A DNA stretch of 34,167 bases from a bacterium (GTDB lineage: Bacteria > Bacteroidota > Bacteroidia > Cytophagales > Cyclobacteriaceae): NCBI GenBank assembly GCA_024743255.1, contig JANSWY010000052.1, positions 1 through 34,167 of the forward strand, given 5' to 3'. The notes beneath the pieces were generated by a model that worked only from the letters and a program-made list of their open reading frames with translations, searched no databases and had not been told where the DNA came from. This document shows positions 16,231-24,941 of the stretch, one piece after another. Positions within the stretch are counted from its first letter, which is position 1. The number at the start of each line of letters is the position of its first letter. The position numbers and the translations under genes are program-made.

Positions 16231-17340
16231 ATGAGTAGCAAAATCGAGATTACAAACATTGCGGACTGGGGGTTCGATTTCAATACCAACCCTATCATTG
16301 CCGGACCGTGTAGCGCTGAAAGCCAGGAGCAGATTATTAAAATCGCAGAAGGAATGAAAGGTGCCAAACCTGACATATTCAGAGCAGGTATCTGGAAACC
16401 CAGAACAAGACCTGGAACTTTCGAGGGTATAGGAAAAGAAGGTTTAGGTTGGTTACAAGCTGCAAGAGAAATTCTTGAAATTCCAGTAACAGTGGAAGTA
16501 GCTAATGCCAAGCATGTCGAAGAAGCGCTTGAAGCAGGGATTGAAATTCTTTGGATCGGAGCAAGGACTACAGTGAATCCATTCTCGGTACAGGAAATAT
16601 GTGATGCACTTCAGGGTGTTGATATTCCGGTTCTCGTAAAAAACCCAATCAATCCTGATTTGGCTTTGTGGCTTGGTGCAATGGAAAGACTTAATAAAGT
16701 AGGCATCACAAAACTCGGAGCTATTCACAGAGGATTCTCGAGTACAATTAAAACTAAGTTCAGAAATAATCCTGAATGGGGTTACGCGCTTAGATTGAAA
16801 GAAGAATTACCAGAACTTCCAATTATTTGTGACCCAAGTCACATCTGCGGAAACAGAGAAATGATCCAGGAAATCTCTCAAAAAGCATTGAACCTTGGTC
16901 TGGACGGACTTATGATCGAAACTCACCACGATCCTGATAACGCCTGGAGCGATGCTAAACAACAAATTACACCTGATGCTCTTCATGAGTTGATGAACAA
17001 CCTGGTAATCAGAGAGTCTGTAGAAGCAAGACCGGAATTACAGTCGGATATTGAAAGATTGAGACAAAATGTTGATCATGTAGATGAGCAAATCATTGAA
17101 TTGCTATCTCAAAGGTTTGACTACATAAAGTCGATTGGTGATTACAAAAGAGAGAACAATTTGGCTGTATTTCAGAAAGATCGCTGGGAGAAAGTGACTA
17201 AAGGAAGAGTAGACATGGGAAAGACAAAAGGCTTAAGTGAAAAATTTATGATGGCATTTTTAGATGCAATTCACGAAGAAGCTGTTAAATTGCAGGAGGA
17301 CAGGATTAAACTTGATACTAAAGATAAGGTTAAAGTGTGA
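16231..17340 (+). CDS. Bifunctional 3-deoxy-7-phosphoheptulonate (DAHP) synthase / chorismate mutase
   Basis: 369 residues, cytoplasmic. The N-terminal ~260 residues are a type I-beta DAHP synthase joining phosphoenolpyruvate and erythrose 4-phosphate, the first shikimate-pathway step. Visible motifs are GPCSAES (25-31), RAGIWKPRT (51-59), K137 in VLVKNP, HRGF (166-169), DPSHICG (201-207) and E230 in MIETHH, giving the usual Cys/His/Glu/Asp metal site. The C-terminal part (about 268-355) is an AroQ-type all-helical chorismate mutase (IERLRQNVDHVDEQIIELLSQR, then K303-region DYKRE). The mutase is C-terminal, as in Prevotella and Porphyromonas enzymes, where it confers feedback inhibition by prephenate. 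The gene stands alone between its attenuator and its own terminator; start ATG follows the terminator T run by 18 bp. Confidence 0.95.
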   Translation: MSSKIEITNIADWGFDFNTNPIIAGPCSAESQEQIIKIAEGMKGAKPDIFRAGIWKPRTRPGTFEGIGKEGLGWLQAAREILEIPVTVEVANAKHVEEALEAGIEILWIGARTTVNPFSVQEICDALQGVDIPVLVKNPINPDLALWLGAMERLNKVGITKLGAIHRGFSSTIKTKFRNNPEWGYALRLKEELPELPIICDPSHICGNREMIQEISQKALNLGLDGLMIETHHDPDNAWSDAKQQITPDALHELMNNLVIRESVEARPELQSDIERLRQNVDHVDEQIIELLSQRFDYIKSIGDYKRENNLAVFQKDRWEKVTKGRVDMGKTKGLSEKFMMAFLDAIHEEAVKLQEDRIKLDTKDKVKV

Positions 17341-17373
17341 TCCTTACCGATACATAGAGCGGCAGGGGTTAAA

Positions 17374-17425
17374 GTGGCAATCATAACCGGGCACACGGAA
17401 ACACAGTCTAGAGTGAGGTTGCCAC
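17374..17425 (+). other. Structured 3' untranslated segment after the DAHP synthase gene
   Basis: GTGGCAATC (17374-17382) and GGTTGCCAC (17417-17425) can form nine continuous pairs (one G.U) closing a 34-nt loop that contains a small CCG/CGG helix. The segment is more GC-rich than its flanks and lies between the aroG stop and the terminator at 17484. It might be a stabilising 3' UTR element or part of a small RNA; no known family is recognised. Confidence 0.35.
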
Positions 17426-17483
17426 CACTTTTTGGAAGGCCCACTTTTGAAATTTAACTTCCTCTATATCAATAAGAAATCAA

Positions 17484-17513
17484 AAAAAGCTACCCCTACA
17501 AGGGTAGCTTTTT
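17484..17513. terminator. Bidirectional terminator between aroG and the convergent permease
   Basis: AGCTACCC (17488-17495) and GGGTAGCT (17502-17509) form a perfect 8-bp stem flanked by an A run on the left and a T run on the right. The stem can therefore extend to 12-13 bp and works on both strands, ending aroG (+) and the FtsX permease (-). Confidence 0.9.
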
Positions 17514-17534
17514 CAATCTTCACGCTTAAACTTT

Positions 17535-19946
17535 TTACTCGTCCTTTAAAACTGTCGCAGGGTTGATGCGAGCAGCACTATAAGAACGATAACCTATTGA
17601 CATTACTACTACAATTGCCGTGCCAAATAATGCACCTAACACAATTTCGTATCCAATAGATATTCTATATTCAAATCCGTTTAGCCATTTATCCATCAAA
17701 AAGATGCTAATCGATGATGATACCACAAAGGCTATTATTAGGATTACTGAAATCTCTTTAGCGAAAATTGATAGAATCTGTTTTACACTAGCTCCAACCA
17801 CTTTTCGTATTCCAATTTCCTTTCTTTTGGCATTAGCCATATAATCCGCCAATCCGTAAAGTCCTAATACGCTAATTAAAATAGCAATTAATACGAAGAA
17901 GCCAGTTGATTTTCCCATTACATCAACAAACCTATACTTATTGGCAATCAGCTCACTAACAAACTCGTACTCGATTAACAATTCAGGATACACAGCATCC
18001 CAATTCTCTTCCACAAGTTCAATTACAGCCGGAATATCCTGACTAGCCTGCGCACTCAGTTTCAATCCCATTTCAAAATATCCCTGAGGATTATATTGCA
18101 AGAAAACTGGCGTCATATCTGACTCAAGAGATTCAACATTGAAGTCATCAATTACTCCGATTACTTTAACCTTTCTATCATATCTTGATTGAAGAACCTG
18201 CCCTAAAGCCTCATGTGGATTATTCAGACCAAACCTTTCAACTCCGAGCTTGGTAATAATGACATTATCAACGGAATCTGTTGTCAACACATTTCGTCCA
18301 CTTAATAGCTTAAGATCAAATAGTTCAAGATAGTTCTCGTCTATGCTCTTCACATTGACAGTGAAAGTTTGATCGTCTCCCAGCGTTGGATTAAAATATT
18401 GGCTGGTATTGTTAGTTCTCGCAATTGGGCTTCCTAAATGAAGTGATACTTTCTCAAATTCAGGAAATCGTTCCAATCTGCTCTTAAGTTGTTTTTGTTT
18501 CTCAATATCCGGAGTAGGAAATCTCAATGAAATAATGTTTTCACTATCAAATCCTGTATCATGATTCTTCATGTAATTCAATTGATAGTAAATCACCATC
18601 GCTGAAATCATCAGAGTAATGGAAAACCCAAATTGAAGTCCAACTAATATCTTTCTAAGAGGCAGCTTGCTTTGTCTGTCTACATTTGAAACTTTGATTT
18701 TCATAGCTGATAATGCAGAGAAACCTGAAAGTACCAATGCCGGATAGATTCCACTCAGCAATGTCATTCCAAGAGAAACCACAACTATAAACTTGATCCA
18801 GGTGGAAATAGCTACTTCCGACATATGCATGTTTAACCCAAATCCCAATTCGAATAAGACCAGAATTTGTTCTGCCAGGAAAAAACCTATTCCTACCGAA
18901 ACAAGAACAATTAAAAATGTCTCTAACAGAAACTGAAAAATCAAATCACTTCTCTTGCTCCCAAGTACCTTTCTGATCCCAACCTCTCTTGCTCTTTTTA
19001 CTGCTCTTGCAGTTGTAAGATTTATGAAGTTGATAGCTCCTATTATTGCCAGAAATACAGCTAAAGTATAAGAAATCGTTTTATATGTAGACTGAAAAGT
19101 GATACCGCTATAGTTTCCTACATCGCCGGTATGTATCTCGTTCATTGATTGCACATCCAGAGAAAGGCCTTCAATAACATTATGTTTCTCGAATGACTTA
19201 TTAAGGTCTGCTTTTAGATTCTCAACGGATGCCGCATCCTTTAATTTGAGAATACATTGGGTCCCCCCATTTAAGGAAGCCCAAATTTTACCTTCATTGA
19301 AATATGGATTCACCTTGTTTTGATTCTCGTAGTGAGTCACCATTTCAAATGGGAAGTCAGTTTTTAATGGCAGATCTTCGTATATGCCTTTTACAACCAA
19401 ATTATGGCTGTTAGCCAATACGATTGTTCGTCCTAACACGGCAGACACATCTTCCTTAATATCGAAAAACTTCTTTGCTGTTGTCTCACTTAAGTAAACA
19501 GCTTCTTTGTCGTCTCTTTCTGTTGGTGATCCTGCTACCCAATTGAATGAGAGAATTTCGTAAAGCTCATTATAAGCAAAGGCAATCCTATTTTGCTTGA
19601 TTTTCTTCACCTCACCATTTGCTTGAGGAATATTCACTTGCTCCTGAAGCATGAAAGTATTAGTCATTGCTTCTACTTGTGATAATTCTTCTCTGATGGC
19701 ATTAGATAATGGATGAGGAACCGTTTGTGTTTGAACATCCTCGTTTCCAATTGTAATTTGGCCAACTACCCTATAAATCGAACTATAGTTTTTCTGGTGC
19801 TGATCAAATCCTGTCTGAAAATCAATTATTGAATAGATAGCAATAACACATGAGATTCCAAGAGAAAGTCCCAAAGTACTTAATACTAAATAAGACTTGT
19901 TTCTCAGCAGTGACCTAAACGAGGTAATAAGAAAATTTTTAAGCAT
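17535..19946 (-). CDS. FtsX/MacB-type ABC transporter permease (orphan)
   Basis: 803 residues. TM1 about 18-42 is followed by a MacB_PCD periplasmic domain, an FtsX block with KRAREVGIRKVLGS (GIRK at 323-326) and further helices to about 440. A second periplasmic domain and a terminal FtsX block with KRKEIGIRKVVGAS (GIRK at 712-715) complete it. The C-terminus ARINPATVLKDE is the family ending. The role is inferred from MacB relatives: envelope mechanotransmission powered by a separate ATPase. No ATPase or membrane-fusion gene is beside it. It shares with the 22564-24930 permease the fuller motifs, and those two look closer to each other than to the copy at 13462. A short (ACTT)3 repeat lies directly before the start codon. 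Confidence 0.9.
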   Translation of the reverse strand: MLKNFLITSFRSLLRNKSYLVLSTLGLSLGISCVIAIYSIIDFQTGFDQHQKNYSSIYRVVGQITIGNEDVQTQTVPHPLSNAIREELSQVEAMTNTFMLQEQVNIPQANGEVKKIKQNRIAFAYNELYEILSFNWVAGSPTERDDKEAVYLSETTAKKFFDIKEDVSAVLGRTIVLANSHNLVVKGIYEDLPLKTDFPFEMVTHYENQNKVNPYFNEGKIWASLNGGTQCILKLKDAASVENLKADLNKSFEKHNVIEGLSLDVQSMNEIHTGDVGNYSGITFQSTYKTISYTLAVFLAIIGAINFINLTTARAVKRAREVGIRKVLGSKRSDLIFQFLLETFLIVLVSVGIGFFLAEQILVLFELGFGLNMHMSEVAISTWIKFIVVVSLGMTLLSGIYPALVLSGFSALSAMKIKVSNVDRQSKLPLRKILVGLQFGFSITLMISAMVIYYQLNYMKNHDTGFDSENIISLRFPTPDIEKQKQLKSRLERFPEFEKVSLHLGSPIARTNNTSQYFNPTLGDDQTFTVNVKSIDENYLELFDLKLLSGRNVLTTDSVDNVIITKLGVERFGLNNPHEALGQVLQSRYDRKVKVIGVIDDFNVESLESDMTPVFLQYNPQGYFEMGLKLSAQASQDIPAVIELVEENWDAVYPELLIEYEFVSELIANKYRFVDVMGKSTGFFVLIAILISVLGLYGLADYMANAKRKEIGIRKVVGASVKQILSIFAKEISVILIIAFVVSSSISIFLMDKWLNGFEYRISIGYEIVLGALFGTAIVVVMSIGYRSYSAARINPATVLKDE

Positions 19947-20143
19947 AGGTAAGTAAGTAAGTTTTGAATTTCATAGTTAATAATTGTGCCAAAACACCTA
20001 AACAACTGATTATCAATTCAATATAAAATAATAACTCATAAATATAGTTCGATTACGAACAATAGGATGTTCAATACATGTCTTCCTTGATGGGCAATTC
20101 ATCTAAAATATCTCTACATACTGATTATTAACAAGTTAATCCC

Positions 20144-20151
20144 TAATTTTG
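20144..20151 (+). promoter_or_regulatory. Candidate -7 element of mtaB
   Basis: TAATTTTG is an exact TAnnTTTG match ending seven bases before the mtaB ATG. No clear TTG is found at the expected -33 distance. If functional, the mRNA would be leaderless or nearly so. Confidence 0.35.
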
Positions 20152-20158
20152 CGTTCCG

Positions 20159-21475
20159 ATGAAAACTGTAGCATTTTATACTCTAGGCTGTAAATTAAAT
20201 TTCTCTGAAACCTCAACAATCGCGAGAACATTCCAGGAAGCTGGTTATGAGCGTGTTGATTTTACAGAGGGTGCAGATATATTTGTTATCAACACTTGTT
20301 CTGTCACAGAAAACGCAGATAAAAAGTGCAGACAAATAGTTAAGCAGGCAAAGAAGAATTCACCTGAATCCTTTGTGGCAATTATTGGATGTTATGCTCA
20401 GTTGAAGCCTCAACAAATTGTTGAAATCCCGGGAGTAGATGCCGTTTTGGGAGCTTCGGAAAAATTCAAACTTCTGGAACTACTCGGAAACTTTGAGAGA
20501 AAGGAGATTCCACAGATCTACGCGAGTGATGTTTATGATGCAAAAGATTACCACACTTCATATTCATATGGCGATAGAACCAGAACATTCCTGAAAGTTC
20601 AGGATGGATGTAATTATGGATGTTCCTTTTGCACTATCCCATTAGCCAGAGGAAAAAGTAGAAGTGATAGTATCGAAAACATTGTAAAAACTGCCCAGGA
20701 AATTGCATCTACTGATGTTAAAGAAGTTGTGCTGACTGGTGTTAACATCGGAGATTTCGGTATTCAAAATGGGAAACGAAAAGAGAAATTCATTGACCTT
20801 ATAAAAGCATTAGATGAAGTAGAAGGAATTGAAAGATTTAGAATCTCTTCTATAGAGCCTAATTTATTAAGTAATGATGTCATTGAATTTGTAGCTAACT
20901 CAAAAAGATTCGTACCGCATTTTCATATTCCACTGCAATCAGGAAGTAATACGATTCTCAAGGCGATGAATAGAAGATACCTGAGAGAGCTTTATGTTGA
21001 TCGCGTTGAGACCATCAAGAGATTGATGCCTCACTGCTGTATTGGTGTTGATGTGATAGTTGGTTTCCCTGGTGAAGGTGAAGAAGAGTTTAACGAGACT
21101 TACAACTTCCTGAACGAACTAGACATATCATATTTACACGTCTTCACTTATTCAGAGAGAGATAACACAAATGCAATAAAACTAGATGGTGTTGTCCCTA
21201 TGGCTGAAAGGAATAATCGTTCAAAAATGCTTAGAATTCTTTCTGATAAGAAGAAAAGACATTTCTATGAGCAAAATCTAAAGACAAGTTCCACAGTGTT
21301 GTTTGAGGAAGAAGAAAACCAGGGAAGAATGTTCGGGTTTACTCATAACTACGTTAGAGTTGAAACTGAATACAACAAAGAACTGGTGAATCAATTAGTT
21401 GATTTCAATTTGCTTGATATAAATGAAAAGGGAACAGTGAGTGGAGAAATCATGCTTGCTGAAAAGTTGTCATAA
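20159..21475 (+). CDS. mtaB: tRNA (N6-threonylcarbamoyladenosine37-C2)-methylthiotransferase MtaB
   Basis: 438 residues, the usual length. The N-terminal UPF0004 domain has its three iron-sulfur cysteines C11 (LGCKLN), C47 (NTCSVTENADKKC) and C78 (GCYAQ). The radical-SAM domain has the CxxxCxxC motif CNYGCSFC (C151, C155, C158), and the C-terminus (about 375-438) is a TRAM RNA-binding domain. The LGCKLN and NTCSVTENAD motifs point to MtaB rather than MiaB or RimO. The enzyme adds a methylthio group to t6A37 of ANN-decoding tRNAs, helping accurate decoding. It is a housekeeping gene preceded by a 212-bp gap from the divergent permease and followed by an exported protein 65 bp later on the same strand. 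Confidence 0.93.
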   Translation: MKTVAFYTLGCKLNFSETSTIARTFQEAGYERVDFTEGADIFVINTCSVTENADKKCRQIVKQAKKNSPESFVAIIGCYAQLKPQQIVEIPGVDAVLGASEKFKLLELLGNFERKEIPQIYASDVYDAKDYHTSYSYGDRTRTFLKVQDGCNYGCSFCTIPLARGKSRSDSIENIVKTAQEIASTDVKEVVLTGVNIGDFGIQNGKRKEKFIDLIKALDEVEGIERFRISSIEPNLLSNDVIEFVANSKRFVPHFHIPLQSGSNTILKAMNRRYLRELYVDRVETIKRLMPHCCIGVDVIVGFPGEGEEEFNETYNFLNELDISYLHVFTYSERDNTNAIKLDGVVPMAERNNRSKMLRILSDKKKRHFYEQNLKTSSTVLFEEEENQGRMFGFTHNYVRVETEYNKELVNQLVDFNLLDINEKGTVSGEIMLAEKLS

Positions 21476-21519
21476 GGCAACAAAACCTGCAATTCAAGGT
21501 CAATATGGCAAGTTGGTAT

Positions 21520-21527
21520 TAATTTTG
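21520..21527 (+). promoter_or_regulatory. Candidate -7 element of the DUF6268 gene
   Basis: TAATTTTG matches TAnnTTTG exactly and ends 13 bases before the ATG at 21541; no good -33 TTG is seen at the expected spacing. It suggests the gene may be transcribed separately from mtaB. Confidence 0.3.
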
Positions 21528-21540
21528 ACTCCTACATGTC

Positions 21541-22440
21541 ATGAGATATTTAATCACACTCCTAATATTTTTTGTAGCTGGTACAGTATCAGCACAGCAA
21601 TACGTTGACCTGTTTAAGCTATCAGTAGGAAATACAGAAAAGATCACTTTTTCAGACCTGGAAGGTACCACTCAAATAAGCGATATTGATGCCAGCTTAA
21701 CCTACCCACTAGTAATCAATGACAAAATAGCATTTTTGACTGGTGTTGATTACACTAATAATGGTCTTAACCTTAGTCCTACTTCACCTAGTGTCAATTT
21801 ACAATCAACAACTTTAAAGCTTGGATTAAGCGTAAAGCACAACGAACGGTTTTCTGGAACCTACCTCCTACTACCAAAAGTTGCCGGGGACTATAAAAAC
21901 ATGAGTTCCGACGATTTTCAGTTTGGTGGAATAGCTTTATTTAGTGTGGCCACTAAGCCTAACTTCAAATATAAATTTGGGGTCTATACTACATCAGAGG
22001 AATTTGGGATGTTCTTCGTTCCTTTACTTGGATTATATTATCAGGGACCTAATAAACGATTTGAAGCAAATGCTACTTTACCAATCACCTATGATGTGAA
22101 TTACAGCTTAGGAAAGTATATAAATCTTGGTTCTGATTTCAGGGCTTTTGTAAGGAGTTATGCATTAAGCGATGATAGGTTTGCAGAAACCTACGCTCAT
22201 AAAAATTCTCAGGAAGTTTCCACATATGTGCAATTCAATCTCCTTAAGAAGAGCATTCTATTACAATTGAAAGGTGTGTATTCGCTAAATGATTATGGAC
22301 AATTCAACCAGGGTGATCAAATTGACTATGGTATTTCAGCATTACTTGTAGGAGATGACAGAACCCGATTAAACCCAGATCTTGATAATGGACTTGGCTT
22401 CAAAATCAAATTAATCTACCGGTTCCACCTGGAAGAATGA
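21541..22440 (+). CDS. DUF6268-type outer-membrane beta-barrel protein
   Basis: 299 residues with a signal peptide (1-18, cleavage after TVSA). The rest alternates polar and hydrophobic residues, with many short strands ending in aromatic residues (for example YKFGVYTTSEEFGMFFVPLLGLYYQGPNKRFEANATLPITYDVNYSLG). The C-terminal strand is LGFKIKLIYRFHLEE. This matches DUF6268 outer-membrane proteins of Bacteroidota, whose role is unknown; a small pore or structural barrel is the natural reading. It lies between mtaB and an FtsX permease on the same strand, with 65- and 123-bp gaps. A T10 run directly after the stop may act as a weak terminator, but the preceding stem is short. Confidence 0.7.
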   Translation: MRYLITLLIFFVAGTVSAQQYVDLFKLSVGNTEKITFSDLEGTTQISDIDASLTYPLVINDKIAFLTGVDYTNNGLNLSPTSPSVNLQSTTLKLGLSVKHNERFSGTYLLLPKVAGDYKNMSSDDFQFGGIALFSVATKPNFKYKFGVYTTSEEFGMFFVPLLGLYYQGPNKRFEANATLPITYDVNYSLGKYINLGSDFRAFVRSYALSDDRFAETYAHKNSQEVSTYVQFNLLKKSILLQLKGVYSLNDYGQFNQGDQIDYGISALLVGDDRTRLNPDLDNGLGFKIKLIYRFHLEE

Positions 22441-22563
22441 TTTTTTTTTAATTCTCCTGTAACCATCCGGAGTTTGACCAGTAATTCATACAAGTGACAA
22501 GCAAAGATTGCAACCTTTGTATTCTTTGGTTGTCTCTTATTAAAGGTCAAAAACTCATTTTCT

Positions 22564-24930
22564 ATGTTCCGGAACTTCCTAATCGTAACCTTACGTAACC
22601 TCCGTAAGAACGGACTTTACTCCTTCATTAATATTGCTGGTCTTTCAATTGGAATTGTATGTAGTCTATTGATTCTTCTTTGGGTCAATGACGAAACTTC
22701 CTTTGACAAGTTCATTCCAAAATCTGAAAAGCTGTATCAGGTATGGGTAAATGCCGAATTTGATGGCACTGTCAATTCCTGGTCATCGGTACCACTCCCT
22801 ACTTATGAGGCCATGAAAAATGCGGATAGTCATATTGTCAATACATGTGTTGCAGGCTGGGGAAATAATCGATTATTGGCAAATGGTGATAACAGAATTA
22901 TTCAGGAAGGTTACTATGTGAGTGAAGAGTTTCTTGAGATGTTTGAATTTCAACTCGCAGAAGGCAAAGCGGATGCGGTTTTGGATGACCCTTCTTCTAT
23001 CGTCATCACAAAAAACCTTGCTAAAATTTTATTTGGAGATGAAGATCCAATGGGACAAATAGTGAAAGTAAATGATGAAAGTCTATTAAAAGTAACTGGA
23101 ATCCTTGAAGACGTTCCCAAAAATAGCTCATTCGAATTTGAATATCTTATGCCCTGGAAACACCGGGAGGCCAATAACGAGTGGATTAGAAACAATAAAA
23201 CGAATTGGGGAAATTACTCTTTTCAGGTATTTGTAGAATTATCAAGTTCAAATGATGAGTTGCTAGTAGAAAAAGCGACAGAAAACATGCTTGCAGAAAA
23301 TGGAGAAGATGATATCCCAAGATCATTCTTTCTTCACCCAATGGAGAGATGGAGACTAAACTCCAATTTTGAAGAAGGAAAAGAGGCTGGCGGAAGAGGT
23401 GATTTTGTGCAGCTATTTACAGTTATTGCTTTCTTCATCATGATTATTGCATGTATCAATTTTATGAATTTGGCTACTGCCAGATCTGAAAAAAGAGCAA
23501 GAGAAGTTGGTATCAGAAAAAGCCTCGGATCACAACGCCCTCAGATAATCATGCAGTTCCTGGGTGAATCATTGATTATAACTTTTTTAGCTTACGTTAT
23601 CGCCATTTTCTTAGCTGAACTTGTTTTACCAGGGTACAACAACCTGGTTGATAAACAGCTGTTCATTGATTTCACTTCCCCATACTTCTGGGCTACTTCT
23701 ATACTTGGAATTCTATTTGTTGGTCTATTGTCAGGAAGCTACCCTGCATTTTACCTCTCCTCTTTTAAACCAGTTAAAACGTTAAAAGGCACCATAAAAG
23801 TGGGTAAGGGAGCTACTACACCACGAAAAATTCTGGTTGTACTTCAATTTGGATTTTCTATCCTGTTAATGATCAGTACTGTGGTAATATTCCAACAAAT
23901 TGATCTTATCAAAAACAGAGAATTGGGTTATGATCAACAGAATCTGATTAGTATTGAAAACAATGATCAAATTGAAGATAGCTATGATGCTCTAAAACAA
24001 TCACTTCTTCAATCAGGAGCAGTTGAATCGGTTACCAGATCAAACAGCGCAGTGACCAGAATAAACTCCAATAACTTTGTTAGCTGGCCTGGAAAACCGG
24101 ATGAGCAACGGGTAATTTTCACCACAATTACTGCAGGGTATGACTATGCTAAGACTATGGGAATTGAAGTACTTCAAGGAAGAGATTTCTCAAAGGAATT
24201 TGCTACTGATACAGCTGCAATCATTATTAACAAAGCTGCTCTGGATTTAATGAATCTTGAAGATCCAATTGGAACTCAACTAGAATTATGGGGCGACAAA
24301 AGAAAGTTAATTGGAGTTTATGATAATGTTATAATGGGATCACCTTATAGAGAAGTAAAGCCAATGTTTGCGATAGTCCACCCAAGGTGGATGGGAATCG
24401 TGACAGTAAGACTCAATAAGAACAACCGATTAAACGCCAACCTCGCAGAAGTCCAAAAGATATTTGAGCAATACAATAGCGCATATCCTTTCGAGTACAC
24501 TTTTGTTGATGTTGACTATGAAGAGAAATTCAAAACGATTACTCTGACTAGAAAACTGGCTACCATTTTCTCAATTCTGACAATCTTCATCACAGGGCTT
24601 GGATTATTTGGATTAGCTTCATTTACTGCAGAGCAAAGAATAAAAGAAATCGGTATCCGAAAAGTATTAGGGGCTTCTGTTTCCAGTTTAATTGCTTTGA
24701 TTTCGAAAGACTTCTCAATTCTTGTAATTATTGCTTTTACTCTCTTTGCGCCAATTTCATGGTTTTTACTGGATAACTACCTGGAGCGATATCCTATTCA
24801 TATTGAGATACCGTGGTGGATTTTTCCTGCAGTTGGAATTGCGGCATTAGGATTTGCACTACTAATTGTGAGCGATCAGGCCCGTAGAGCCGCAATAGTT
24901 AATCCAGTGAAGTCCTTAAGAAATGAATAA
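22564..24930 (+). CDS. FtsX/MacB-type ABC transporter permease (orphan)
   Basis: 788 residues with TM1 about 20-41, a MacB_PCD periplasmic domain, an FtsX block with KRAREVGIRKSLGS (GIRK at 316-319), a second periplasmic domain, and a terminal FtsX block with QRIKEIGIRKVLGAS (GIRK at 697-700). It ends in IVNPVKSLRNE. The third such permease in the window, it has no neighbouring ATPase, outer-membrane factor or fusion protein. Its partner ATPase must be encoded elsewhere. The stop lies 11 bp from the stop of the convergent WD40 gene, with a weak 6-bp hairpin (24932-24955) but no T run between them. Confidence 0.9.
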   Translation: MFRNFLIVTLRNLRKNGLYSFINIAGLSIGIVCSLLILLWVNDETSFDKFIPKSEKLYQVWVNAEFDGTVNSWSSVPLPTYEAMKNADSHIVNTCVAGWGNNRLLANGDNRIIQEGYYVSEEFLEMFEFQLAEGKADAVLDDPSSIVITKNLAKILFGDEDPMGQIVKVNDESLLKVTGILEDVPKNSSFEFEYLMPWKHREANNEWIRNNKTNWGNYSFQVFVELSSSNDELLVEKATENMLAENGEDDIPRSFFLHPMERWRLNSNFEEGKEAGGRGDFVQLFTVIAFFIMIIACINFMNLATARSEKRAREVGIRKSLGSQRPQIIMQFLGESLIITFLAYVIAIFLAELVLPGYNNLVDKQLFIDFTSPYFWATSILGILFVGLLSGSYPAFYLSSFKPVKTLKGTIKVGKGATTPRKILVVLQFGFSILLMISTVVIFQQIDLIKNRELGYDQQNLISIENNDQIEDSYDALKQSLLQSGAVESVTRSNSAVTRINSNNFVSWPGKPDEQRVIFTTITAGYDYAKTMGIEVLQGRDFSKEFATDTAAIIINKAALDLMNLEDPIGTQLELWGDKRKLIGVYDNVIMGSPYREVKPMFAIVHPRWMGIVTVRLNKNNRLNANLAEVQKIFEQYNSAYPFEYTFVDVDYEEKFKTITLTRKLATIFSILTIFITGLGLFGLASFTAEQRIKEIGIRKVLGASVSSLIALISKDFSILVIIAFTLFAPISWFLLDNYLERYPIHIEIPWWIFPAVGIAALGFALLIVSDQARRAAIVNPVKSLRNE

Positions 24931-24941
24931 TATCTGGGCGT

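Noticed and set aside
19946-19962. Short (ACTT)3 repeat just before the start of the second FtsX permease, a possible phase-variation tract.
   Set aside because: Only about three copies, too few for frequent slippage, and outside the coding frame.
22423-22450. T10 run directly after the DUF6268 gene, preceded by TTCC-ACCT-GGAA.
   Set aside because: The stem is only 4 bp, so it was not called as a terminator.
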